This document shows positions 48,101 to 57,318 of a stretch of DNA of 64,000 nt, in pieces (the first letter of the stretch is position 1; every line of letters begins with the position of its first letter). The notes beneath the pieces are model-generated. The model was not told the DNA's origin. It ran no database searches and saw nothing but the letters and a program-made list of their open reading frames with translations. The DNA lies in the NCBI GenBank assembly GCA_963811685.1, contig CAWESK010000008.1, positions 1 through 64,000 on the forward strand, given 5' to 3'. This stretch comes from CAIWHR01 sp963811685. GTDB taxonomy: Bacteria; Pseudomonadota; Gammaproteobacteria; Burkholderiales; Casimicrobiaceae. Made by a program: the position numbers and the translations under genes.

Positions 48101-51100
48101 ATTCGCCGGCTTGCCGGTCACTCCGGTCGTGAACGAGGTGGTCGAGCTGTGGCAGGTCCCGCAATCGCCGGTCGGCGGATGCGCCGCATCCTGCGCCGCT
48201 GTCGGACGCGTCACCACTGCCGGCGTGCCCACGAAACTCAGCCCGCCCTCGTGACACTTCGCGCACGGTGTCCCCGCCACCGCCGCGTGCTTCATGAGCG
48301 TGACCGAGTTGCCAGCGAAGCTCGTGAAGTTGCTCGCGACGTGACAGTTCTCGCACGCCGCTCCGTTGATCGGGATGTGGTTGCCCGGCGGCGTCTTCAC
48401 CGGGGGCGTCCCCGTGATCCCGGTCCCCGTCGCGTGACAGGTCGCGCATGCCGTCCCCGCCACCACCGCGTGGTTCATCTGGGTGTTCGGACCAAACTTG
48501 TCGACCTTGGTGGCCGCGTGGCAGCTCTCGCAAGCGATGGCCCCGCTCGGCAGGTGCCCTGTCCCCTGCGCCATCGGCGTCACGCCAAGGAACGCCTTCC
48601 CGGCAGGAGCTCGCCGTGTGGCAGTTGATGCAACCACCGATGATCCCCGCCGCCGTGTGGTTGATCACCCCGGAGCCCGGCGTCGTGCTGCCGCCCGCGT
48701 GACAGCTACTGCACGCCGCTGTCGTCGGAATGTGGTTCGCCGGCAGACCCGTGATCCCGGTCGTGAACGACACCGTCGACGTGTGGCAGGTCCCGCACTC
48801 GCCCGTCTTGGGGTGGTTCGCATCCTGCGCGGCCGTCGGCCGGGTGACGATGGCTACACCGGTGAAGCTCTTGCCGGTCTCGTGGCAGGTCGCGCACGGC
48901 GTTCCCGCCACCGCGTGTGGTTCATCGGCGTGCCGGGACCGAACTTGGACGTCGACGCGTGACAGCTCACGCAGTCCGCATTGGTCGGGATGTGGCCCGA
49001 TCCCTGCGGCAGCGGCGTCACGCCGTAGAAAGGAGTACCGCTCGCCCCGACCGCGTGACACGTCGTGCAGCCGCTGCTGATGCCGGCGTGGTTCATCACC
49101 CCCGGCTTGTACGAGCCCGGCAGGCTCGGTGTGACACAGCGTGCAGGTCTGCGTCGTTGGAATGTGATTCGCCGGCTTGCCGCGTCACGCCGGTGGTGAA
49201 CGAGGTAGTCGAGCTGTGGCAGCCGCCGCAATCGCCGGTCGGCGGATGCGCCGCATCCTGTGCCGCCGTCGGCCGGGTGACGATGGTCACGCCGGTGAAG
49301 CTCTTGCCCGTCTCGTGGCAGGTCGCGCACGGCGTTCCCGCCACCGGCGTGTGGTTCATCGGCGTGCCGGGACCGAACTTGGACGTCGACGCGTGACAGG
49401 TCACGCAGTCCGCGTTGGTCGGGATGTGCCCGCATCCCTGCGGCAGCGGCGTCACGCCGAAGAACGCCGTCCCGGTCGCGCCCGCGGCGTGACACGTCGT
49501 GCAGCCGCTGCTGATGCCCGTGTGCTTCATCGCCGTGCCGGCGAAACTCGTGAAGTTGGCTCGCCGCGTGGCAGGCTTCGCAGGCGCGGTCGTAGGCACG
49601 TGGTTGGCCGGCTTCGTCTTGAGGTTGGTCACGCCGGTGAAGCGACTTGCCGGTGTCGTGGCAGGTGGCACAACCGCTCGTGATGCCGGTGTGCTGCATC
49701 GGCGTGCCGGGACCGAACTTGGTCGTCGACGCGTGACAGGTCACGCAGTCCGCATTGGTCGGGATGTGGCCCGCATCCCTGCGGCAGCGGCGTCACGCCG
49801 AAGAACGGCGTCCCGGTCGCCCCGACCGCGTGACACGTCGTGCAGCCGCTGCTGATGCCGGCGTGGTTCATCACCCCCGGCTTGTAGGAGCCCGGCAGGC
49901 TCGTGTGACACAGCGTGCACGCCTGCGTCGTCGGAATGTGATTCGCCGGCTTGCCGGTCACTCCGGTCGTGAACGAGGTGGTCGAGCTGTGGCAGGTCCC
50001 GCAATCGCCGGTCGGCGGATGCGCCGCATCCTGTGCCGCCGTCGGCCGCGTGACGATGGTCACGCCGGTGAAGCTCTTGCCCGTCTCGTGACAGGTCGCG
50101 CACGGCGTTCCCGCCACCGGCGTGTGGTTCATCGGCGTGCCGGGACCGAACTTGGACGTCGACGCGTGACAGGTCACGCAGTCCGCGTTGGTCGGGATGT
50201 GACCCGCATCCCTGCGGCAGCGGCGTCACGCCGAAGAAGGCCGTCCCGGTCGCGCCGGCGGCGTGACACGTCGTGCAGCCGCTGCTGATGCCCGTGTGAT
50301 TCATCGCCGTGCCGGCGAAACTCGTGAACTTGGATGCCGCGTGGCAGGCTTCGCACGCGCGGTCGTAGGCACGTGGTTGGCCGGCTTCGTCTTCAGGTTG
50401 GTCACGCCGGTAAAGGACTTGCCGGTGTCGTGGCACGTGGCACAACCGCTCGTGATGCCGGTGTGCTGCATCGGCGTGCCGGGACCGAACTTGGTCGTCG
50501 ACGCGTGACACGTCACGCAGTCGGCATTGGTCGGGATGTGCCCGCTTCCCTGCGGCAGCGGCGTCACGCCGAAGAACGCCGTCCCGGTCGCTCCCGCCGC
50601 GTGACACGTCGTGCAGCCGCTGCTGATGCCCGCTGTGGTTCATCACCCCCGGCTTGTAGGAACCCGGCAGGCTCGTGTGACACAGCGTGCAGGTCTGCGT
50701 CGTTGGAATGTGATTCGCCGGCTTGCCGGTCACGCCGGTGGTGAACGAGGTGGTCGAGCTGTGGCAGGTCCCGCAGTCGCCAGTGGACGGATGATTCGGA
50801 TCCTGTGCCGCCGTCGGTCGCGTGACGATCGTCACACCGGTGAAGCTCTTGCCGCGTCTCGTGGCAGGTCGCGCACGGCGTTCCCGCCACCGGCGTGTGG
50901 TTCATCGGCGTGCCGGGACCGAACTTGGACGTCGACGCGTGACAGGTCACGCAGTCCGCGTTGGTCGGGATGTGACCCGCTTCCCTGCGGCAGCGGCGTC
51001 ACGCCGAAGAAGGCCGTCCCGGTCGCGCCGGCGGCGTGACACGTCGTGCAGCCGCTGCTGATTCCCGTGTGCTGCATCGCCGTGCCGGCGAAACTCGTGA

Positions 51101-53059
51101 AGTTGGCTCGCCGCGTGGCAGGCTTCGCAGGCGCAGCGTCGTAGGCACGTGATTGGCCGGCTTCGTCTTGAGGTTGGTCACGCCGGTGAACGACTTGCCG
51201 GTGTCGTGGCAGGTGGCACAACCGCTCGTGATGCCGGTGTGCTGCATCGCCGTGCCCGGACCGAACTTGGTCGTCGACGCGTGACACGTCACGCAGTCGG
51301 CACTGGTCGGGATGTGCCCGCTTCCCTGCGGCAGCGGCGTCACGCCGAAGAACGGCCGTCCCGGTCGCTCCCGCCGCGTGGCAGGTCGTGCAGCCGCTGC
51401 TGATGCCCGCTGTGATTCATCACCCCCGGCTTGTAGCTCAGCGGATTGGTGTGGCACAGCGTGCACGCCTGGCGTGGTCGGAATGTGGTTCGCGGGCTTG
51501 CCGGCGGCGCCTGCGAAGGATGTCGTCGTATGACATGTTCCGCAGTCGCCCGTGGTAGGGTGATTCGGATCTTGTGCGGGCGTCGGTCGCGTGACGATCT
51601 TCACACCGACGAAACTCTTGCCGCTCTCGTGGCAGGTCGCGCAGCCGGCGCCGATCCCGGCGTGATTCATCGCCGTGCCGGGACCGAACCTGGACGTCGA
51701 CGCGTGGCATGTCGTGCAGTCGGCCGCGGTCGGTATGTGACCCGGGCCTTGAGGAACGGGTGTCACGCCGACAAACGCAATTCCGCCAGCGCTTGCAGCG
51801 TGACACGTGGTGCAACCGCTGCCGATGCCGGTGTGGTTCATGATGCCCGGCTTGTAGCTCGGCAGGCTCGTGTGACACAGCGCGCACGCCTGGGCGGTCG
51901 GGATGTGGTTTGCCGGCAAGACGCTTGCCACCGCGAACGAGCTCGTCGTGTGACAGGTGCCGCAATCGCCGGTCGACGGGTGGATTCGATCCTGCGCCGG
52001 CGTGGGCCTGGTGACGATGGTTACGCCGAAGTAGCTTCTGCCCGTCTCGTGGCACGTTGCACAAGCCGTTCCCGAAACCGGCTGGTGGTTCATCGGCGTG
52101 CCGGAGAACGCCGTGAAGTTCGCAGAGGCGTGGCATGCCTCGCACGCAATCCCGGCGGCGGGAACGTGGTTTGGCGGCGGCGTCTTGATGCTTACGCCGA
52201 AGAAATTCTTCCCCGTGTCGTGGCACGCCGCGCAGGCGCTCACGAACCCGGCGTGATTCATCGCGGTGCCTGCAAAGGTGGACGTCTTGTGGCAAGCGTC
52301 GCAGGATCCTTTGACCGGCACGTGAGTCGGCGGCATGCCGCTCGCCGAGGTTCCGTTGTGGCAGCTGGCGCAGGTTCCGGCCGCGACTCCCGCGTGACTG
52401 AAACTCGCCCTCTTCCATCCGGTGACCTGATGGCAGCTGTCGCAGGACGCCGAGGTCACCATGTGGTTGGCGGGCTTTCCCGTCGCCGTCGTGCCGTTGT
52501 GGCACGTCAGGCAGGTCCCGGCGCGAACCGACGTGTGATCGAACGACGCGCCCGTCCACAGCGTCGTCGACCTGTGGCACGTATCGCAGGATTGCGTCGT
52601 CACTGCGTGTCCGGGCGGCTTTCCCGATGCCTGCATGCCGTTGTGGCACGAGGCGCACGTCCCGGGCATCGCATTCGTGTGATCGAATTTGATGCCGGAA
52701 AAGCTGATCTGGTTATGGCAAACGGTGCACGGCTGGGTTACCACGGGGTGGCCCGCCGTCATCGTCACGGAGCTGATTCTCGCGCCGGGGCCGTGACAGG
52801 TCGCGCAATCCTTCGGCGTGCCCTTGAACACGCCGCGAACGTGGCAGCTCTCGCAGCGCGCGATCTCGTGCGCGCCGCGCAACGGAAACCCGGTCGACAG
52901 GTGCTGCTGAACGGCGCGCGAAAATCGGAACGCGCTCTGGACAACCGCCGGATCGTTCGCCGCCTGGGCCGCGCCGCTGAACATCACGACCGCCGCCGCG
53001 AGCGGCAGCAGGCCGCGCCAGCACCGGTATGCGACGCGCAAGAGAAGAGCGAGCCGCAT
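45113..53059 (-). CDS. giant multiheme cytochrome c (~88 CXXCH motifs; many frameshifts)
   Basis: A secreted c-type cytochrome of about 2640 residues. The start MRLALLLRVAYR (53059) has a signal peptide ending SGAAQA. I counted about 88 CXXCH motifs by hand over 7.9 kb, plus a terminal CTASCH. The N-terminal part has ~24-residue modules like CASCHNGMQASGKPPGH. A central region repeats 9-heme units. A Pro/Thr/Gly-rich hinge (plus-strand 45700-45960) separates a C-terminal head with modules like the N-terminus. No complete frame exists: single-base shifts recur, mostly +1, e.g. near 45400, 46390, 46570, 47340, 47555, 47805, 49190, 50860 and 51350. Alternatively it is two or more proteins, but CXXCH spacing continues across each shift. 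Predicted electron conductor. Confidence 0.85.
45700..45960 (-). other. Pro/Thr/Gly-rich hinge of the giant cytochrome
   Basis: About 85 residues without a CXXCH motif, dominated by Pro, Ser, Thr and Gly (for example PPVAPPGK, TPPAPPVAPP, GNPPPGTGTTPPSSG), linking the repeat region to a compact C-terminal head with about six hemes. Such linkers usually give flexibility or span a wall or periplasm. Confidence 0.6.
46601..48148 (-). repeat. 9-heme super-repeats, two units of 774 bp
   Basis: Successive CGTCH motifs start (plus coordinates) at 46601, 47375 and 48149, giving periods of 774 and 774. Each unit has nine motifs in fixed order: CGTCH, CTLCH, CTTCH, CVTCH, CATCH, CETCH, CTTCH, CVTCH, CATCH. 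Units are nearly identical at DNA level. An intact unit would be 771 bp (257 codons), so each carries a net excess of about three bases. Confidence 0.85.
49216..51529 (-). repeat. 9-heme super-repeats, three units of 769-773 bp
   Basis: CGTCH-position motifs start at 49216, 49989, 50761 and 51530, giving periods of 773, 772 and 769, with the same nine-motif order as the other block. Between the two blocks (about 48150-49215) lies a divergent stretch with different motifs (CAKCH, CENCH, CESCH, CINCH, CSSCH), so the array is interrupted rather than uniform. Confidence 0.85.
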
Positions 53060-53061
53060 GC

Positions 53062-54894
53062 TCACTGGACACCCCGTGGAGCAGCGGCGTAGCGCCAGAG
53101 ATCGCGACCGATCGTCGACATGCCGAACGGCTTGATGTCGCGCCACGCGCTCGTCCGATGACAACGCGCGCATTGCGGGCCGAACTCGCCGTTGTGCGGA
53201 TCATCCGCGCGATGACAGGCGACGCACTGCGTCCCGACCGCCGGGAGCGTCTTGCCGGGGGCGGCCGGCGCCTTGTGGCAGCTCGCGCAGGCAACGCGGA
53301 CGTGCGCGCCATCCAGCACATACTTCGCCCGCCGGTTGTGGTCGAAGTCCCAGATCTTCCAGTCGCGGGCGTTGTGGCATTCGCCGCATTCGGTTCCGAG
53401 CGTCCGCTTGTGCTTGTCGTCCTTCTCGTGGCAGCCGATGCATTCGCGCTTCGCGTCCCTGTAGGCTGGCGTCGCATGGCAGTCCTTGCATTCAACCTTT
53501 GCGTGACGGCCCAGTAGCGGAAAGCGAGACTTGTTGTGCTCGAAGCGCACCGTGCGCTTCCAGTCGGCGGCGTCATGACAGGAGTCGCACTGGTGGCCGA
53601 GCTGGTCGCGGTGCTTGTCGTCCTTGCGGTGGCACGAGTAGCAGTCGGTCTTCAGCTTGTCCTCGTACAAGCGTGCCGTGTGGCAGGAATCGCACTTGAC
53701 TTCGACGTGCTTGCCGAGCAGCCGGTACTTCGTATCGACGTCGTGACGGAAAGTGACGTCCTTCCACCGCACCTCGGTGTGACAGCTTTCGCACTTGGTG
53801 CCGTAGCGCTCCTTGTGCGTGTCGTCCTTCTTGTGGCAGCCGATGCAGGCCTGCGGCACGCCCTTGAAGCTCTTCGGATCGCGGTGACAGTCCTTGCATT
53901 CGACATCGCGATGCTTGCCGCGAAGCTTGAACACGGAGAGATCGTGATCGAAGATTGCCTCGCGCCAATTCCGCTCGGTATGGCAGTCGGCACATGCGGT
54001 GCCGAGCGTACCGTTGTGCTTGTCATCGGCCTTGTGGCACCCGATGCAAGTCGACTGCAGCTTGGGCCGCACGACGGCGGACACCGTGTGGCAGCTTTCG
54101 CACTTCACGATGCGGTGCTTGCCTCGCAGCGGGTACTTCGTGTCGCGGTCATGCTGGAACAGCGTGGTGTCTTTCCAGTCGTTGGCGCTGTGACAGGCCT
54201 CGCACTTTTCGCCGAGCCGGCCGCGGTGCTGCTTGTTGTCGTCCTTGCGGTGACAACCAATGCACGTCAGCGGCGCGCTGCGATAGGCGTCGATCGCGTG
54301 GCAGTCCTTGCAGGGTGTGTCCACGTGCTTGCCGGTCAACGCGAAGCGCGTCTTGGCGTGATCGAACCGCGTCTCTTTCCAGTCGACCTGCGAATGGCAA
54401 TTGGCGCAGGCCACGCCGAGCGAGCCCTTGTGCTTGTCGTCCTTGCGGTGGCAGTCGTTGCAGCCGGCCGGAGCCTCGCTGTACTTCTTTCCCGCGACGT
54501 GACACGTCTTGCATTCCGCCTTGACATGCGCGCCCGCCAGCGCGAAATCAGTCTTCACATGGTCGAACGTCTTCGTATCGAAGGCGGCGATCTTCACGTC
54601 ACGCCCCTTGTGATCGGTGTGACAACTGCGACAGGATTCGATCTGGATGCGGCCGTGATAGCCCGTCTTCGCGCGAACGTCCTTCGCCACCTCCTTGTGA
54701 CAGTCGAGGCAAAGGGAGTCCTGCGCGGCTTTGTTGAACTTGACGTGGCACTTGTCGCAGTCCTGCTCGAGCTTGGCGTGGCCGGAGATCACCTTGCCCG
54801 GCATCAGCACTCCCTCCAGCGTCTGCGCGCCTGTCGCGGTGGCGAGAAGAGTTGCCAGGATCGCAAGTAAACGCCGGCATGACTGCAGTCCCAT
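53062..54894 (-). CDS. 24-heme cytochrome c
   Basis: An intact 610-residue secreted protein: signal peptide MGLQSCRRLLAILATLLATATGA, then 24 CXXCH motifs by my count (CDKCH, CLDCH, CRSCH through CVACH, CARCH). The hemes come largely in triplets with a recurring pattern: CIGCH-KDDKH, then CxxCH-xxDWK, then FDH...GKH..V.CKDCH. That spacing gives repeats of roughly 70-75 residues and supplies extra His as distal ligands, so bis-His hemes are likely. No other cofactor motif. It ends two bases before the giant cytochrome start and starts 11 bases after the membrane cytochrome, which supports one operon. Confidence 0.93.
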   Translation of the reverse strand: MGLQSCRRLLAILATLLATATGAQTLEGVLMPGKVISGHAKLEQDCDKCHVKFNKAAQDSLCLDCHKEVAKDVRAKTGYHGRIQIESCRSCHTDHKGRDVKIAAFDTKTFDHVKTDFALAGAHVKAECKTCHVAGKKYSEAPAGCNDCHRKDDKHKGSLGVACANCHSQVDWKETRFDHAKTRFALTGKHVDTPCKDCHAIDAYRSAPLTCIGCHRKDDNKQHRGRLGEKCEACHSANDWKDTTLFQHDRDTKYPLRGKHRIVKCESCHTVSAVVRPKLQSTCIGCHKADDKHNGTLGTACADCHTERNWREAIFDHDLSVFKLRGKHRDVECKDCHRDPKSFKGVPQACIGCHKKDDTHKERYGTKCESCHTEVRWKDVTFRHDVDTKYRLLGKHVEVKCDSCHTARLYEDKLKTDCYSCHRKDDKHRDQLGHQCDSCHDAADWKRTVRFEHNKSRFPLLGRHAKVECKDCHATPAYRDAKRECIGCHEKDDKHKRTLGTECGECHNARDWKIWDFDHNRRAKYVLDGAHVRVACASCHKAPAAPGKTLPAVGTQCVACHRADDPHNGEFGPQCARCHRTSAWRDIKPFGMSTIGRDLWRYAAAPRGVQ

Positions 54895-54905
54895 CCGTTA
54901 GCGCA

Positions 54906-55853
54906 TCAGTACATGTGCACGGCGACGACATGCGCGATCGCCGCCAGCACCATCATGTAGACCAGCGGCACGTGCAGCACGTGCCACCACGAGAAGAGCC
55001 GCTCGAAGACGCCGAACTGAGCCACCCGCTGGACTTCGACGAGATGCGCTGCAATCAGCGCGCTGCGGCTGCGGACCCGGCGCTCGAGCCGTTCGTCGGA
55101 CCAACCCTCCTCAGCGGCGCGTTGCCGCAGCGCGCGCAACGCTTCCCGCGTGCATCGGCGGCGTGCAACCTTTGCATGCCATCCAAGCGCCATGAACTGC
55201 AGCGGATGGGCGAGGCCGTGTCGGCCGGTCGCGCTCGCCTTGCGGGCGAACTCGTCGAGCTCCGCCTCCACGCCGGGCGCGAACGCGAGCTTGGAACGAA
55301 CAGCCTCGGTGTCGAGACCGGCCTGCGCGCGGAGATCGGCGAGCGTCGCCCGGCGGCCGTAGAGCCCGTGATGGATGCGCGAGTACAGGAAACGACCGAC
55401 GATGCCACTGCTGGCGACGAGCGCCATCGCCGAGAACGCCACGATTGCATTGAGCGAGCCGAATGCGAGGGTCGAGTGAACGATGATGAGCAACGGCCCC
55501 GCGATGCCCAGCATCATGTGAAAGGCGAACCAGAATCGCGTCGTCCCGACGGCGCGCAACGGCCGCCACCGCTTGCGCAACGGATAGAGGAACAGCAGGA
55601 GCATCGCGACACCGCCGGCGACACCCACCCAGTATCCGAAATCGGACCCCGCCGTGAAGCGACCTGATCGGGCCAGCAAGAGCGCAACCGCAAAGAGTGC
55701 GGCCACCAGGGCCAGAAAGCCCATCTCGTTGCCGCCGCTTCGCCGACGCGGCGAACTGCCGGCCTTCGGCGGTCCCGGTTCGGCTTTCGCCGTTGCGCGC
55801 GCGCGCATCGCCGTCGTGAGAGGCGCCGTTCCGACAAGTTGCTCGTGCGGCAT
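54906..55853 (-). CDS. five-helix membrane protein, probable b-type cytochrome
   Basis: A 315-residue membrane protein with about five helices: FLALVAALFAVALLLA, GYWVGVAGGVAMLLLFLYPL, a helix FHMMLGIAGPLLIIVHSTL with two His about 13 residues apart, AIVAFSAMALVASSGIVGRF, and a C-terminal helix WHVLHVPLVYMMVLAAIAHV with further His. The paired His spacing across two helices is that of b-heme ligands. A ~110-residue soluble loop lies between helices 4 and 5. It could pass quinol- or FAD-derived electrons to the downstream multiheme cytochromes. Family not firmly recognised. An alternative start is MGFLALVAAL. Confidence 0.6.
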   Translation of the reverse strand: MPHEQLVGTAPLTTAMRARATAKAEPGPPKAGSSPRRRSGGNEMGFLALVAALFAVALLLARSGRFTAGSDFGYWVGVAGGVAMLLLFLYPLRKRWRPLRAVGTTRFWFAFHMMLGIAGPLLIIVHSTLAFGSLNAIVAFSAMALVASSGIVGRFLYSRIHHGLYGRRATLADLRAQAGLDTEAVRSKLAFAPGVEAELDEFARKASATGRHGLAHPLQFMALGWHAKVARRRCTREALRALRQRAAEEGWSDERLERRVRSRSALIAAHLVEVQRVAQFGVFERLFSWWHVLHVPLVYMMVLAAIAHVVAVHMY

Positions 55854-55975
55854 CGATCCTGCTCCTAGCGTCGAATAGGACTGCGTCGTCTGCGAAGCTG
55901 CGCGGCATCGGAGTTCCCGCTACACTCTTCACCGTCGATGCCGAATTGCGGCGCGACCATCGAGGCACTACCGCC

Positions 55976-57283
55976 GTGTACGAACACTCGCTTCTCGCCT
56001 ACACGCTCTACGCGCTTCCGCTCGTTGCAATCGTCGCGGTGTACGTCGCGCGCCGTCGCCGGCTCGAAGCCCGCTATCGACGGGACCTCGACGCTGCCGT
56101 CAAAGGCGGACTGACGGAGCCGATGTCGCTGCATCCCGTCATCGATCCGGTGGTCTGCATTGGGTCCGGTTCGTGCGCGAAGATCTGCCCCGAGCAGGCA
56201 CTGGGGATCATTGACGGCAAAGCGCAGCTCACGAATCCCGCCGCGTGCATCGGTCACGGTGCGTGCGCCGCCGCGTGCCCGGTCAGCGCGATCACGCTCG
56301 TCTACGGCAGCGAGCGGCGCGGCGTCGACATTCCGCTGGTGAAGCCCAACTTCGAGACCAACGTTTCCGGAATTTTCATCGCGGGAGAGCTGGGCGGCAT
56401 GGGACTGATCCGCAAGGCCTCCGAGCAGGGGCGACAGGCGATGCGTATCGATCGCGAAGCGCCCGCGCACCGCCGCACCTCTCGATGTCGTCATCGTCGG
56501 CGCGGGTCCGGCGGGCATCGCCGCCGGCCTCGGTGCCATCGAGCACAAATTGCGCTACCGGCTGATCGAGCAGGAAGCCGATCTCGGTGGCGCGATCTAT
56601 CACTACCCGCGACAAAAGATCGCGATGACCGCGCCCGTCGACTTGCCCGTGGTCGGACGCGTCAAGTTCGAAGAAGTAAGCAAGGAGACGCTGCTCGCCT
56701 TCTGGCAGGACATCGTTCGCCGCGCCGGACTCGAAATCGAATTCGGCGCCAGGATGGATCGGGTCGAGGCTGACGCCGGCGCGTACCGGGTCGAAACGAC
56801 CAGGGACACTTATCGTTGCGGAGCCCTCCTCCTCGCCATCGGCCGCCGCGGTACGCCGCGCAAGCTCGGGGTGCCCGGCGAGGAGCTGCCGAAGGTCGTC
56901 TACCGCCTCATCGAAGCCGCTCAATATCGCGGCCAGAGGGTTCTGGTCGTCGGTGGAGGCGACAGCGCGATCGAGGCCGCTCTTGCCTGCGCGGGCGAGC
57001 CCGAGCACGCGAGTGACGCTCGCGTACCGCGGCGACGCGCTTCGGCCGGGTCAAGGCGAAGAACCGGGAGCGTCTTGACGCCGCGCGCTCTTCGCGCCGG
57101 ATCGACGTGCGGCTGAAGACCGACGTGCGGCGCATCCTCGCCGATCGCGTCCTGCTGAGTGAAGGTGACGCGGAAACGGCGATCGACAACGACATCGTGA
57201 TCATCCAGGCCGGCGGCGAGCTGCCGACGGGGCTCCTGCGTCAGCTCGGCGTCACCGTCGAGACGAAGTACGGAACGGCCTGA
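55976..57283 (+). CDS. membrane-anchored ferredoxin/FAD-dependent oxidoreductase (two frameshifts)
   Basis: About 435 residues, divergent from the cytochrome operon. One N-terminal helix (LLAYTLYALPLVAIVAVYVA) precedes two ferredoxin-like motifs, CIGSGSCAKICPEQAL and CIGHGACAAACPVSAI. A thioredoxin reductase-like FAD/NAD(P) domain follows (DVVIVGAGPAGIAAGLGA, RVLVVGGGDSAIEAALA, IVIIQAGGELPTGLLRQLG). In both ferredoxin motifs the usual second Cys is replaced, by Ser and His. Frames change near 56480 and near 57005, so the protein is read in three pieces; ATG-equivalent starts are GTG 55976 or the longer frame from 55946. It may feed NAD(P)H electrons into the membrane cytochrome (inference). 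Confidence 0.75.
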
Positions 57284-57291
57284 ACGGCCGG

Positions 57292-57306
57292 GGCCCGATC
57301 CGGGCC
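57292..57306. terminator. possible bidirectional terminator hairpin
   Basis: GGCCCG-(ATC)-CGGGCC lies between the convergent ends of the Fe-S/FAD gene (57283) and the DUF5666 gene (57319). There is no T tract on either side, so termination is uncertain. Confidence 0.3.
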
Positions 57307-57318
57307 GCGCGATCTTGT

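Noticed and set aside
46300..51500. Regular short repeats that might suggest a CRISPR array
   Set aside because: Spacing is uneven, spacers are themselves repeated, and the repeats encode CXXCH motifs in a long protein frame.
45113..53059. Programmed frameshifting or genuine pseudogene decay of the giant cytochrome
   Set aside because: Shifts occur at different positions in different copies, without a common slippery site and structure, and similar shifts hit essential genes elsewhere. CXXCH spacing is kept intact, which decay would erode.
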